From the NCBI GenBank assembly GCA_964652755.1, contig CAZZBP010000075.1, forward strand, positions 1 through 8,263: DNA of 8,263 nt. Reading direction: 5' to 3'. A model generated the notes under the pieces. It searched no databases. It saw only the letters and a program-made list of their open reading frames with translations, and was not told where the DNA came from. The stretch comes from UBA11795 sp964652755 (GTDB lineage Bacteria; Chloroflexota; Dehalococcoidia; Lucifugimonadales; UBA826). This document shows positions 1 through 6,299 of the stretch, one piece after another. The translations under genes and the position numbers were made by a program. The stretch's first letter is position 1; each line of letters opens with the position of its first letter.

Positions 1-1000
1 CGTACATACCTGAATGGGTATATGAGAGCCCCCCTCCCGATGTGTTCATCGCGAAATCTCCTCCAGGAGCAGTTCGTTGGTTAGCGACAAAGTCCGGGCC
101 TTCTCCAGGCCCGCAGAAACCAAGACTTTCTAAAGTGGCAATTACAGTATAAGTAAATGAGTCATAAATCATCGCAAGATCGATATCATCATGGGTAACA
201 CCTGATCTCTCCAGTGCCAACGGACCGGTATTCTTTGCCACTGTTCGGGTAAGATCGGGCATCTGACTGATCATATTATGATCGTGTGATTCTGCAGCTC
301 CAAGGACCCACACAGGTTTCTTCTTCGTATCCTTCGCCCTTTCTGCAGAGGTTATAACATAGGCTCCCCCTGCGTCTGTGACCAAACAGCAATCAAATAG
401 ATGAAATGGCTCGGAAATCCACCTGGAATTGTGGTAATCATCGAAGGTCATTTCATCTTTCATGTAGGCTTTCGGGTTTAAAAGTGCCCATTTTCGGGTA
501 GCTACGGCGACTTCTGCCATTCCTTGACGTGCATGCTCTTCCCCATATTCATGCATATACCTACGTGCAGCCATCGCATAATTTATAGGAGCTCCTAAAA
601 ACCCATACGGAGTCTCAAACTGAGAACCCGGGTCGGAAGCATTTCCCCCTGCCCTACTTCTGGCACTTCTGCCAGCCTCCCCATGGGTCACCAATGCCAC
701 ATCACAGTAACCTGCATTTATAGCCGCCATTGCGTGAGCAATGTGAATTATGAACGAAGATCCACCGACAGCAGTGGTATCGGTAAAGCTGGGTTCGATG
801 CCGAGATACTCGGCGAGATTCAGTGTCGACGTTCCTGCCGTGAACAGCCCATTAACATCTTTCATGGACATTCCTGCGTCCTCGAGAGCATTATATGCTG
901 CCTCGGCATGGTGTTGGAGATTCGATTTATCCGGTACCTTGCCTATCTCATCGGATTCATCTACTCCGACAATGGCGACCGTTTTCCGAAGGTCGGTCAT
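1..1000 (-). CDS. Thiolase-like protein (lipid-transfer/aldolase-type thiolase fold), 3' end beyond window
   Basis: The visible part is 333 residues, from an ATG at 1000 to the left edge; the family is usually about 380-400 residues, so some 50 C-terminal residues are missing. The N-terminus (MTDLRKTVAIVGVDESD) is the usual first strand of bacterial and archaeal thiolase-like/SCP-x-type proteins. The segment where classical thiolases carry the nucleophilic cysteine reads TTAVGGSSF (about residues 75-83) and contains no cysteine. Near the window edge the C-terminal active-site loop is present as NTSGGGLSYTHSGMY, with its histidine. Known relatives without the cysteine include lipid-transfer proteins and the Ltp2-type retro-aldolases of steroid side-chain degradation, which work with a DUF35/OB-fold partner; that partner would lie outside the window. 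Expected cytosolic, acting on a CoA ester. The start is supported by AGGAGG 9 bases upstream. It lies 132 bases downstream of the dehydratase gene on the same strand and may be co-transcribed. The exact reaction is unknown. Confidence 0.88.
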   Translation of the reverse strand, partial: MTDLRKTVAIVGVDESDEIGKVPDKSNLQHHAEAAYNALEDAGMSMKDVNGLFTAGTSTLNLAEYLGIEPSFTDTTAVGGSSFIIHIAHAMAAINAGYCDVALVTHGEAGRSARSRAGGNASDPGSQFETPYGFLGAPINYAMAARRYMHEYGEEHARQGMAEVAVATRKWALLNPKAYMKDEMTFDDYHNSRWISEPFHLFDCCLVTDAGGAYVITSAERAKDTKKKPVWVLGAAESHDHNMISQMPDLTRTVAKNTGPLALERSGVTHDDIDLAMIYDSFTYTVIATLESLGFCGPGEGPDFVANQRTAPGGDFAMNTSGGGLSYTHSGMY

Positions 1001-1009
1001 TTCCTATTT

Positions 1010-1015
1010 CCTCCT
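1010..1015 (-). promoter_or_regulatory. Ribosome binding site of the thiolase-like gene
   Basis: A perfect AGGAGG on the minus strand lies 9 bases before the ATG at 1000. It fixes the start of the thiolase-like gene. The remaining 1016-1132 spacer shows no clear -35/-10 pair and no hairpin followed by a T-run, so read-through from the dehydratase gene is the simplest model. Confidence 0.75.
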
Positions 1016-1132
1016 ACTGATGATTGTTTCGTGAAGTATTCCCCTTGCTTTTGAGGAGTACCGGAGCCTAGGATACATCCACTTTGCTTACGCCACAACA
1101 TGGAAAATCACAGGATATCAAACCTACTATTA

Positions 1133-2299
1133 TCACCAGTTTGTGAAGGCGCCATCGTTCCTTCTGAGCTGAGGCGACCAACCTGTTGGATCTATTATTC
1201 TGGACTCCGCCAGATCTTCATTGAAGTCGACGCCCATTCCGGGCTCATCCGGACACCAGGCATACCCATCTTCCCATTCGATTTGCTTAGGAAAGAGTTC
1301 GCTTGCATATGACCCTGGACGCCTTGGCATCTCCTGGACACCGACATTAGTAGAGGCCATACAAAGAGCAACACATACTGCAGCGTTCACCGGCCCGAGG
1401 GGATTATGAGGGACAATATCGATATAATGGGTCTCCGCCCAATGAGTGATTTTTAAAGCTTCAGTCAAACCACCAACTATGCATAAATCAATTCGTGCGT
1501 AATTTATGAGTTCTTCTTCTATTACTTCCCTGAAAGGCCATTTACTCGACCATTGTTCGCCAGCTGCTATGGGAAGCGCAACATGCCTAGCGAGAGTCCG
1601 ATAACTAGCCGGGTTTTCTGACCTTAAGGGGTCCTCCATAAAGAATGGTCTAAACTGCTCCACAGCTCTGCACAAGGTTATGGCGTGAGCCGTATCTAAC
1701 CTTGTGTGAACATCAAAACAAATTTGAATATCTCGGCCGATCTCTTCCCTAATCGTCCCAATTTGCTCCTCCGCGATACGAACGGAGTCCACTGGCTCAA
1801 GAGTATTATAGTTATCCACGTATTGCAGAGAGTCACCAGTCTCAGGTTGGTGCCATCTGACAAATTTCCATCCCTCGGCAATGTGGCGTTTACAACTCTC
1901 TAAAAGCTCCCCAATATTATCGCCAACAGTATGAGGATAGCAGACCACTTTATCTCTAACTGGGCCTCCTAGCAATTTATATAAAGGCATGCCAAGAGCC
2001 TTGGATTTAATATCCCATAGCGCGATATCTATGCCGCTTATGGCGCATGAATAGACCTTGTCTGCAGGGAAAAAGCTGCCACGGAACATATGTTGCCATA
2101 ATTTCTCGGTACTGAATGGATCTTGTCCGATAACTATCTGTGAAAGATGGTCGATTGCCTTTCCGATAGCGGCTCCCCAACGGGCAATACCTACTTCTCC
2201 AAGTCCATATATTCCCGAGTCAGTTTCCACTTTTACAATGAAGTAAAGACGGCCGTCATCATCAGTGATCGGAAAACTTTTGATTTCAGTAACCTTCAT
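1133..2299 (-). CDS. Mandelate racemase/muconate lactonizing enzyme family protein, galactonate dehydratase-like
   Basis: This 388-residue protein has the two domains of the enolase superfamily. The N-terminal capping domain (about 1-115) begins MKVTEIKSFPI and holds the conserved SGIDIALWDIKSKALGMPLY segment. The C-terminal barrel carries the metal-ligand set D196 (in FDVHTR), E222 (in FMEDPL) and E248 (in AAGEQW), with H198 beside the first ligand and H298 in IVPHNPLGPV as likely acid/base residues. This D-x-H plus PHxPLGP pattern is that of DgoD-type sugar-acid dehydratases, with some resemblance to ManD/RspA, so Mg-dependent removal of water from an aldonic acid is the best guess. The substrate cannot be deduced. 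ATG at 2299 was chosen because the family starts at MKVTEI and AAGGA lies 7 bases upstream. A promoter and inverted repeat lie just upstream. The reading frame ends with three consecutive stops, TGA TAA TAG. Probably expressed with the thiolase-like gene downstream. Confidence 0.9.
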   Translation of the reverse strand: MKVTEIKSFPITDDDGRLYFIVKVETDSGIYGLGEVGIARWGAAIGKAIDHLSQIVIGQDPFSTEKLWQHMFRGSFFPADKVYSCAISGIDIALWDIKSKALGMPLYKLLGGPVRDKVVCYPHTVGDNIGELLESCKRHIAEGWKFVRWHQPETGDSLQYVDNYNTLEPVDSVRIAEEQIGTIREEIGRDIQICFDVHTRLDTAHAITLCRAVEQFRPFFMEDPLRSENPASYRTLARHVALPIAAGEQWSSKWPFREVIEEELINYARIDLCIVGGLTEALKITHWAETHYIDIVPHNPLGPVNAAVCVALCMASTNVGVQEMPRRPGSYASELFPKQIEWEDGYAWCPDEPGMGVDFNEDLAESRIIDPTGWSPQLRRNDGAFTNW

Positions 2300-2306
2300 T
2301 ATGGGA

Positions 2307-2311
2307 TCCTT
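2307..2311 (-). promoter_or_regulatory. Ribosome binding site of the dehydratase gene
   Basis: AAGGA on the minus strand sits 7 bases before the ATG at 2299. It supports the inner start over the longer reading frame, which would open at a TTG at 2377. Confidence 0.6.
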
Positions 2312-2348
2312 TATATATCTCAAAACTAGCCTTGTTAGATCGATCCAA

Positions 2349-2377
2349 ACGATAAAACAGAGCCCTTGAACGGTCAA
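2349..2377 (-). promoter_or_regulatory. Predicted sigma-70-type promoter of the dehydratase gene
   Basis: On the minus strand TTGACC (2377-2372) is followed after exactly 17 bases by TATCGT (2354-2349), matching the -35 consensus at five of six and the -10 at four of six positions. Transcription would start near 2342, leaving a leader of about 43 bases that contains the AAGGA ribosome site. An 8-base GATCGATC palindrome (2338-2345) covers the expected start point. The -35 box overlaps one arm of an inverted repeat, so repression by a DNA-binding protein is possible. Predicted by eye only. Confidence 0.5.
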
Positions 2378-2412
2378 CTCAGCAAATGTTAAAAACCACG
2401 GCCGTTCAGGGC
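2362..2412. repeat. Imperfect inverted repeat in the divergent control region
   Basis: GCCCTTGAACGG (2362-2373) and CCGTTCAGGGC (2402-2412) are reverse complements apart from one missing A, with 28 bases between the arms. The left arm overlaps the predicted -35 box of the dehydratase promoter. It could be a two-site operator or a hairpin in a transcript running rightwards or leftwards. There is no T-run after either arm, so a classical terminator is unlikely. Confidence 0.5.
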
Positions 2413-2477
2413 ATGGAAGAAATAGATATCACTTTTTAATAGGTTATTCGATTAAGCCATAAAAGGGTGAAATTTGG

Positions 2478-2492
2478 TAATATTCTTTAGTG
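2478..2492 (+). promoter_or_regulatory. Possible leaderless promoter/start of the metallopeptidase gene
   Basis: TAATAT at 2478-2483 fits a TANNNT-type -10 box placed 6 bases before the GTG at 2490, so transcription could begin at or next to the start codon. No Shine-Dalgarno sequence stands at normal distance; the nearest purine-rich run (AAAAGGGTGA, 2461-2470) ends about 19 bases before the GTG. An in-frame TAA at 2478-2480 rules out any start further upstream. No good -35 box is visible, so this remains weak. Confidence 0.3.
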
Positions 2493-2861
2493 ATTTCGAT
2501 ATCTCGAGAACAATTTGAAAAATTGGTGCGCAAAGCACTTTCTCAATTACCTATCGATGTCCGGAATCACCTTGATAATGTAGACGTAGTAGTAGATGGG
2601 TCGGCATCTACGTCCCAACTTGTAGGAACCGGCATCGAAAATGAAATGGACCTGCTCGGTCTTTACGAGGGAATTCCTTTAACAGAACGATATGGATATG
2701 ACCTGGTGCTTCCAGACAAAATCACCCTTTTTCAAAGGCCTATCGAGTCTATTTGTGAGACACAGGAGCAAGTTGCAGAAGAGATAAAGGCGACGATTGT
2801 CCATGAAGTAGCACATCATTTTGGGATAGATGATGATCGACTTCATAATTTAGGACTCTAG
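2490..2861 (+). CDS. Zincin_1-family metallopeptidase (HExxH)
   Basis: This 123-residue protein is full length for the small zincin family (PF06262, formerly DUF1025). The N-terminal helix (MISISREQFEKLVRKAL) is followed by the family signature LLGLYEGIPLTER (55-67), the segment LPDKITLFQRPI (74-84) and the zinc site HEVAHHFGIDDD at 105-116. H105, E106 and H109 form HExxH, and the spacing HExxHxxGxxD makes D115 the likely third ligand. No signal peptide or membrane segment is present, so it is a cytosolic zinc protein; the family has the protease fold but its substrates are not known. The start is GTG at 2490, since an in-frame stop lies 10 bases upstream and no alternative exists. It is the only plus-strand gene in the window. 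Its TAG directly abuts the herA stop codon on the other strand, with no room for a terminator between them. Confidence 0.9.
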   Translation: MISISREQFEKLVRKALSQLPIDVRNHLDNVDVVVDGSASTSQLVGTGIENEMDLLGLYEGIPLTERYGYDLVLPDKITLFQRPIESICETQEQVAEEIKATIVHEVAHHFGIDDDRLHNLGL

Positions 2862-4493
2862 CTATGAAGGTCCAAATAAAACATCGATGTCCTTGTCAAC
2901 CTCAACCTGACTCATGCCTGTTGGACCCAATTCGGCGTATGATTCGACGCTGCCATATTCTCTAGTTCTTATAACCACTGGCATAGGCACAGCGTGACCA
3001 AAAACAAGTGCTTGTTGACGTGTTTCCAACCTTGCAAGTACCCCCCTTAGCTTTCTACCACCCGAGACACCAGAAAGAACCGAGTCTATGTCGCGGCCGC
3101 TATCGAGAAGGCAAGCTATTTTTGTACCTATTTGACTCATAACCTCATCGTCAATGTCGCTCGGTCTCTGGTCAACCACGAGGAGTGTTACGTTGTATTT
3201 ACGCATCTCTCTAGCAATAGTTCCAAAAATTGTTTGATCTGCCATAGACGAGCTGAGAAATCGATGGGCCTCCTCAATAGTTATCACAAGATTCGGCGGT
3301 TCTCTCAGACTATCTCCCATCGCCGCTTCCTTTTGTCTTTGATATCTGTCATAAATGCGACGCGTTAAGATGTTTGCTACTAACATGTATGCTGTGGGAT
3401 TATTACCATGTTTGCCGAATTCAAGAACAACGTGCTGACCCGAATTTAGTCTTTCTATGATCATGCCAGCCGAATCTTCGACTGCATTTTCAGTCACAAA
3501 ATCAAACCTCATGATACGCTCTAGTCTTCTTTTGAGTGCTGCAAGCGCTGCCCCATTTACGTTAATTTTTCCAGCCAATTCATTCATGGATTCCGTAGAC
3601 AAGAGTACGAATTCCTTAAACCAAGTGCGACTCCCGAAATACGCCTCAAGCGAATATGCTGCGTCTGCTGACACTGATGTAAGATCTAACGTCTCTCTTA
3701 AGAGTTGGATATCTTCCGGATCAATATCAGAATATCCGAATCTAACAAGATGGTCCGGACTGAACCCTCTTCTTTTTGCGCTCTCCATATCCATGGAGAA
3801 AACTGACACTTTGGAATTGAATAGTTGCTTTAGGCCCTTGACAGAGTGATTCGATTCGCTTGTACCCTGCCACCCATATTCGTTGTGCATGTCAAAGATG
3901 AGGTTACTCGCCCTACCACTTTGCAATATTCCAATTAAAAGTAGCCTGGTTAAAAAAGTCTTGCCAGTCCCGCTTTTCCCGAATACCCCATTACTCCTCT
4001 TCACCAACTCATTTACATCCAGGCAAAGTCTTGCTTCCATATCCAACGGGCTACCTATCCAGAAACCGCCATCAGCCTCGGACCCAAAGACGCTATGTAT
4101 GTCTTCTTCCCTCGCCTCAGACACCACCGAAAAGTGAGATGGCACCGTCTTCGCGGGCAGAGGCCCTTGATTTCCAGAATAGGGATCCAAGCCAATAGTG
4201 AGCATAGGTTCTACGGTCACTGCACCATAGACGGTTGTCCCTGCTAGTGTTTCTCTGAGGAAAGGATCGGAAACATCGGGGAGGTTAAACTGCATAGAGG
4301 GGTCAGAAGACTCAAGAGCAATATCTGTCACGACCGCAAAGAATCTACTATCACGACCCTGTATCACAACGTTAGAACCCACCTTAACATCTTCGATGGA
4401 ATAACTAGCATCTAGTCTTACTTTTATACCTTCGCCCAACGAACCAGTAACAACCACACCAAGTTTGCCTGATTCCTCCATTGAATTTGTCAT
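2862..4493 (-). CDS. herA: HerA-type DNA translocase ATPase
   Basis: This 543-residue protein has an N-terminal HAS-barrel (about 8-100, from KLGVVVTGSLGEGIKVRL) followed by a FtsK/HerA P-loop ATPase domain. Walker A is GKSGTGKT at 172-179. FDMHNEYGW (200-208) matches the HerA motif that usually reads FDPHGEY. Walker B is NLVITIEEAHRF at 401-412 with acidic E407/E408. The sensor segment is VDQRPSDID (440-448), preceded by basic residues (R428, R431, K432) that may act in trans. HerA hexamers pump DNA and, with NurA, resect or process double-strand ends; HerA-like ATPases also appear in anti-phage systems, but the NurA pairing here favours repair or end processing. The start at 4493 is supported by AGGAGG 5 bases upstream and by a 4-base ATGA overlap with the HAS-barrel gene. 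It is the last gene of the operon and ends flush against the convergent metallopeptidase gene. Confidence 0.95.
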   Translation of the reverse strand: MTNSMEESGKLGVVVTGSLGEGIKVRLDASYSIEDVKVGSNVVIQGRDSRFFAVVTDIALESSDPSMQFNLPDVSDPFLRETLAGTTVYGAVTVEPMLTIGLDPYSGNQGPLPAKTVPSHFSVVSEAREEDIHSVFGSEADGGFWIGSPLDMEARLCLDVNELVKRSNGVFGKSGTGKTFLTRLLLIGILQSGRASNLIFDMHNEYGWQGTSESNHSVKGLKQLFNSKVSVFSMDMESAKRRGFSPDHLVRFGYSDIDPEDIQLLRETLDLTSVSADAAYSLEAYFGSRTWFKEFVLLSTESMNELAGKINVNGAALAALKRRLERIMRFDFVTENAVEDSAGMIIERLNSGQHVVLEFGKHGNNPTAYMLVANILTRRIYDRYQRQKEAAMGDSLREPPNLVITIEEAHRFLSSSMADQTIFGTIAREMRKYNVTLLVVDQRPSDIDDEVMSQIGTKIACLLDSGRDIDSVLSGVSGGRKLRGVLARLETRQQALVFGHAVPMPVVIRTREYGSVESYAELGPTGMSQVEVDKDIDVLFGPS

Positions 4494-5074
4494 CGGATCC
4501 TCCTAAGGATTGCTTCTAGCCGATGAGTTTCACTCCCGAGTAACGAGGCCAATTGTCTCGCAGCATCCAGTTTGAGCCCTTCGACATCAGGAAGCATTTT
4601 CAAAGCAAATCTAACAAAAGCTGCCACTACGTCGTCCGCCTGCGGGATTTGAGATCGTAAAACCGAACCTAGAAAATCCAGAGAAGTTGCGAAGGTCCGA
4701 ATTTCTTCACAGTCACAACTCATCACGAAAGAATGTATTCTCGGCGGAATTGGAGACAAGAATGTGTTGATTTCTAAGCCGCTCACGTGTCCCACTATGT
4801 GGGAACGAAATTCAGTATTTAGAAGTCTACTCAGTTGAGGATGACGCTCATAGACTTCTCTCTCACTTTCCAAACTTTGGCCCCTTGAGACTGGTCTCCT
4901 GGTAGTATCGAGCCCGGCAGTAGACGAATAACTGACAATCCCATAGATGATTCCTGATTCTCCTACCTTTACAAGAGAGCCTAGAGGGGGAGATGAATAG
5001 AGTTCGTAACATTGGGTTACAAATTCGTTTGTATTGCTCTCAACTACTTCGCCTAGGCGCGTCATCGTATCCAT
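4490..5074 (-). CDS. Small HAS-barrel protein of the HerA-NurA cluster
   Basis: This 194-residue protein starts with a probable HAS-barrel: LGEVVESNTNEFVTQCYEL followed by PLGSLVKVG and GIIYGIVSYS (about 7-50), the pattern seen at the N-terminus of HerA and ATP-synthase subunits. The middle carries RHPQLSRLLNTEFRSHIVGH (77-96) and the proline-rich PIPPRIHSF (108-116). The C-terminal 50 residues are predicted helical (ADDVVAAFVRFALKML and LDAARQLASLLG) and end in basic RRIR. No ATPase, nuclease or membrane motif is present. Similar stand-alone HAS-barrel proteins occur beside HerA and NurA in Chloroflexota and cyanobacteria, from memory of those families. A role as adaptor or regulatory subunit of the HerA ring is inferred, not shown. 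ATG at 5074 lies 1 base after the nurA stop; a second in-frame ATG follows three codons later. The end overlaps herA by 4 bases. Confidence 0.8.
   Translation of the reverse strand: MDTMTRLGEVVESNTNEFVTQCYELYSSPPLGSLVKVGESGIIYGIVSYSSTAGLDTTRRPVSRGQSLESEREVYERHPQLSRLLNTEFRSHIVGHVSGLEINTFLSPIPPRIHSFVMSCDCEEIRTFATSLDFLGSVLRSQIPQADDVVAAFVRFALKMLPDVEGLKLDAARQLASLLGSETHRLEAILRRIR
4499..4504 (-). promoter_or_regulatory. Ribosome binding site of herA
   Basis: A perfect AGGAGG on the minus strand, 5 bases before the herA ATG, lies inside the last codons of the HAS-barrel gene. Together with the ATGA overlap it indicates translation coupled to, but also independently initiated from, the upstream gene. 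Confidence 0.7.
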
Positions 5075-5075
5075 T

Positions 5076-6299
5076 CTATAACCACCGGATACGCTTAGAG
5101 TGATCCTTTCTTGAGGTGTAAAATCTCATATTCTGACCCTCCAGAACCTCTTCTACCAAATTCAGAAAATATGAACGGTCAGCTGTTGAAATTACCGCCT
5201 GTTCGTGAGCTTCCATCAGACAGGCAGGATAACCTGATCCCAATCTACACTGGTCAGCAACAAGAGAGTGAACCAATGAGACACTAGACTCGTCCTGTGC
5301 AACCCATTTCGGCATCTCCACTCTGGCAATTTCATCACCAGTATTAACATAGAAGAACTTTACTTCATTATCCTCGTAGTAACTCTTCACAAGTTCGGAA
5401 CTACTTCCAAATATTTCAGTACGATGCCCCTCAGATAGACGCTTACTAAAGACATCTCGATCTAATATTCCGAGTGCGTGAGAATCACAAGGCCTCTCAC
5501 CGGATGATCTATTTCCACAATGTTGCAGACAATCTGACTTTGGATAAGGGCACCCCAGTAATCTTATTCCGTCCATAACTTCAGTGCTGCCTGGGAGACT
5601 GATGTAGCTAGCAATTACCACCTTTCTATTTCTTGACATTTCCTTGATTTTGTTAAACGCCTTTAAGAATCCATCTTCCAGGATGTTACGTATAACGTAA
5701 TCAGGAATACCGGTCCGAAGCAGATCAAGCATTACGAGTGTTCCATCCACGAGTCCTATAACTGGCAATTGACATTCCACTGAGTCAATCTCCTCAAGTG
5801 CTGTAGCCAAAGTCTTTATCTCTTCAACCGTTCGAATTGCACCCAAGATAGATCCTTGTATTGGGATCGATTTATTAGTATTGGATTTATCAAAAATAAC
5901 AGTGTCCTTTATTCCGGAGAAAAGACGGGGCGTACTGGCCAGATATGCCTTGGGACTCCGTCCATATCGCAATCGTGCGACACCTGTGTTTATCAGAAAA
6001 CAGCGAACCGGGATATGCCGATTTATATCTATGTGGGAACCGTCTACACCGATAGCCAAGTAATCTTCGGGATTGTCTAAAGTAGCAATTGACTCAGCAG
6101 GCCTCAAAGGAAACGACGGCGCGGACCAGTTAAAAACTTTACTGGAAAGATTTCTTTTTGCCTCGAAATCTTTAGCATTGAAGCCTTCTAATAGGGTAGA
6201 TGCCGAGTCAGATCGTATATTGGAATCATTCACAGAATTCTTGAGGCTGACGGCCATAGAATCCAGTTGAAGTGCAGTCTCGGAAAGGTCGAGAGCCAA
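5076..6299 (-). CDS. nurA: NurA-family nuclease with a four-cysteine insertion
   Basis: This 407-residue protein matches NurA, the RNase H-like 5'-3' nuclease that works with HerA on DNA ends. Visible motifs are AIGVDGSHID (82-91, with metal-binding D86), GLVDGTLV (182-189, with D185), IASYISLPGS (229-238) and the late active-site segment AHEQAVIS (364-371, with H365) followed by DRSYF (374-378). Between the third and last motifs is an insertion with C250, C257, C261 and C271 (C-x6-C-x3-C-x9-C), which could hold a zinc ion or iron-sulphur cluster. The N-terminal 80 residues are mostly helical. The start codon is TTG at 6299: it directly follows the stop of the upstream gene and has GAGGTGAT, a strong match to the 16S rRNA tail, 4 bases upstream. 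The next ATG would remove 14 residues and lacks such support. One base separates its stop from the HAS-barrel gene. Confidence 0.92.
   Translation of the reverse strand: MALDLSETALQLDSMAVSLKNSVNDSNIRSDSASTLLEGFNAKDFEAKRNLSSKVFNWSAPSFPLRPAESIATLDNPEDYLAIGVDGSHIDINRHIPVRCFLINTGVARLRYGRSPKAYLASTPRLFSGIKDTVIFDKSNTNKSIPIQGSILGAIRTVEEIKTLATALEEIDSVECQLPVIGLVDGTLVMLDLLRTGIPDYVIRNILEDGFLKAFNKIKEMSRNRKVVIASYISLPGSTEVMDGIRLLGCPYPKSDCLQHCGNRSSGERPCDSHALGILDRDVFSKRLSEGHRTEIFGSSSELVKSYYEDNEVKFFYVNTGDEIARVEMPKWVAQDESSVSLVHSLVADQCRLGSGYPACLMEAHEQAVISTADRSYFLNLVEEVLEGQNMRFYTSRKDHSKRIRWL

Noticed and set aside
683..1054. Plus-strand open frame of 123 codons
   Set aside because: It lies antisense to the thiolase-like gene, has no ribosome site or family resemblance, and the minus-strand translation matches a known fold throughout.
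1133..1135. TGA at the end of the dehydratase gene read as selenocysteine
   Set aside because: It is followed directly by TAA and TAG, so read-through would add a single residue, and the family ends near this point.
2300..2377. N-terminal extension of the dehydratase gene opening at a TTG (2377)
   Set aside because: The extra 26 residues do not fit the family start, the TTG coincides with the predicted -35 box, and the inner ATG at 2299 has its own ribosome site.
2869..2927. 7-base inverted repeat GGTCCAA/TTGGACC as a terminator for the convergent genes
   Set aside because: The loop is 45 bases, there is no T-run, and it lies within herA coding sequence; likely chance.
3457..3849. Plus-strand open frame of 130 codons inside herA
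   Set aside because: It is antisense to the HerA ATPase domain; serine-rich low-complexity translation typical of a shadow frame.
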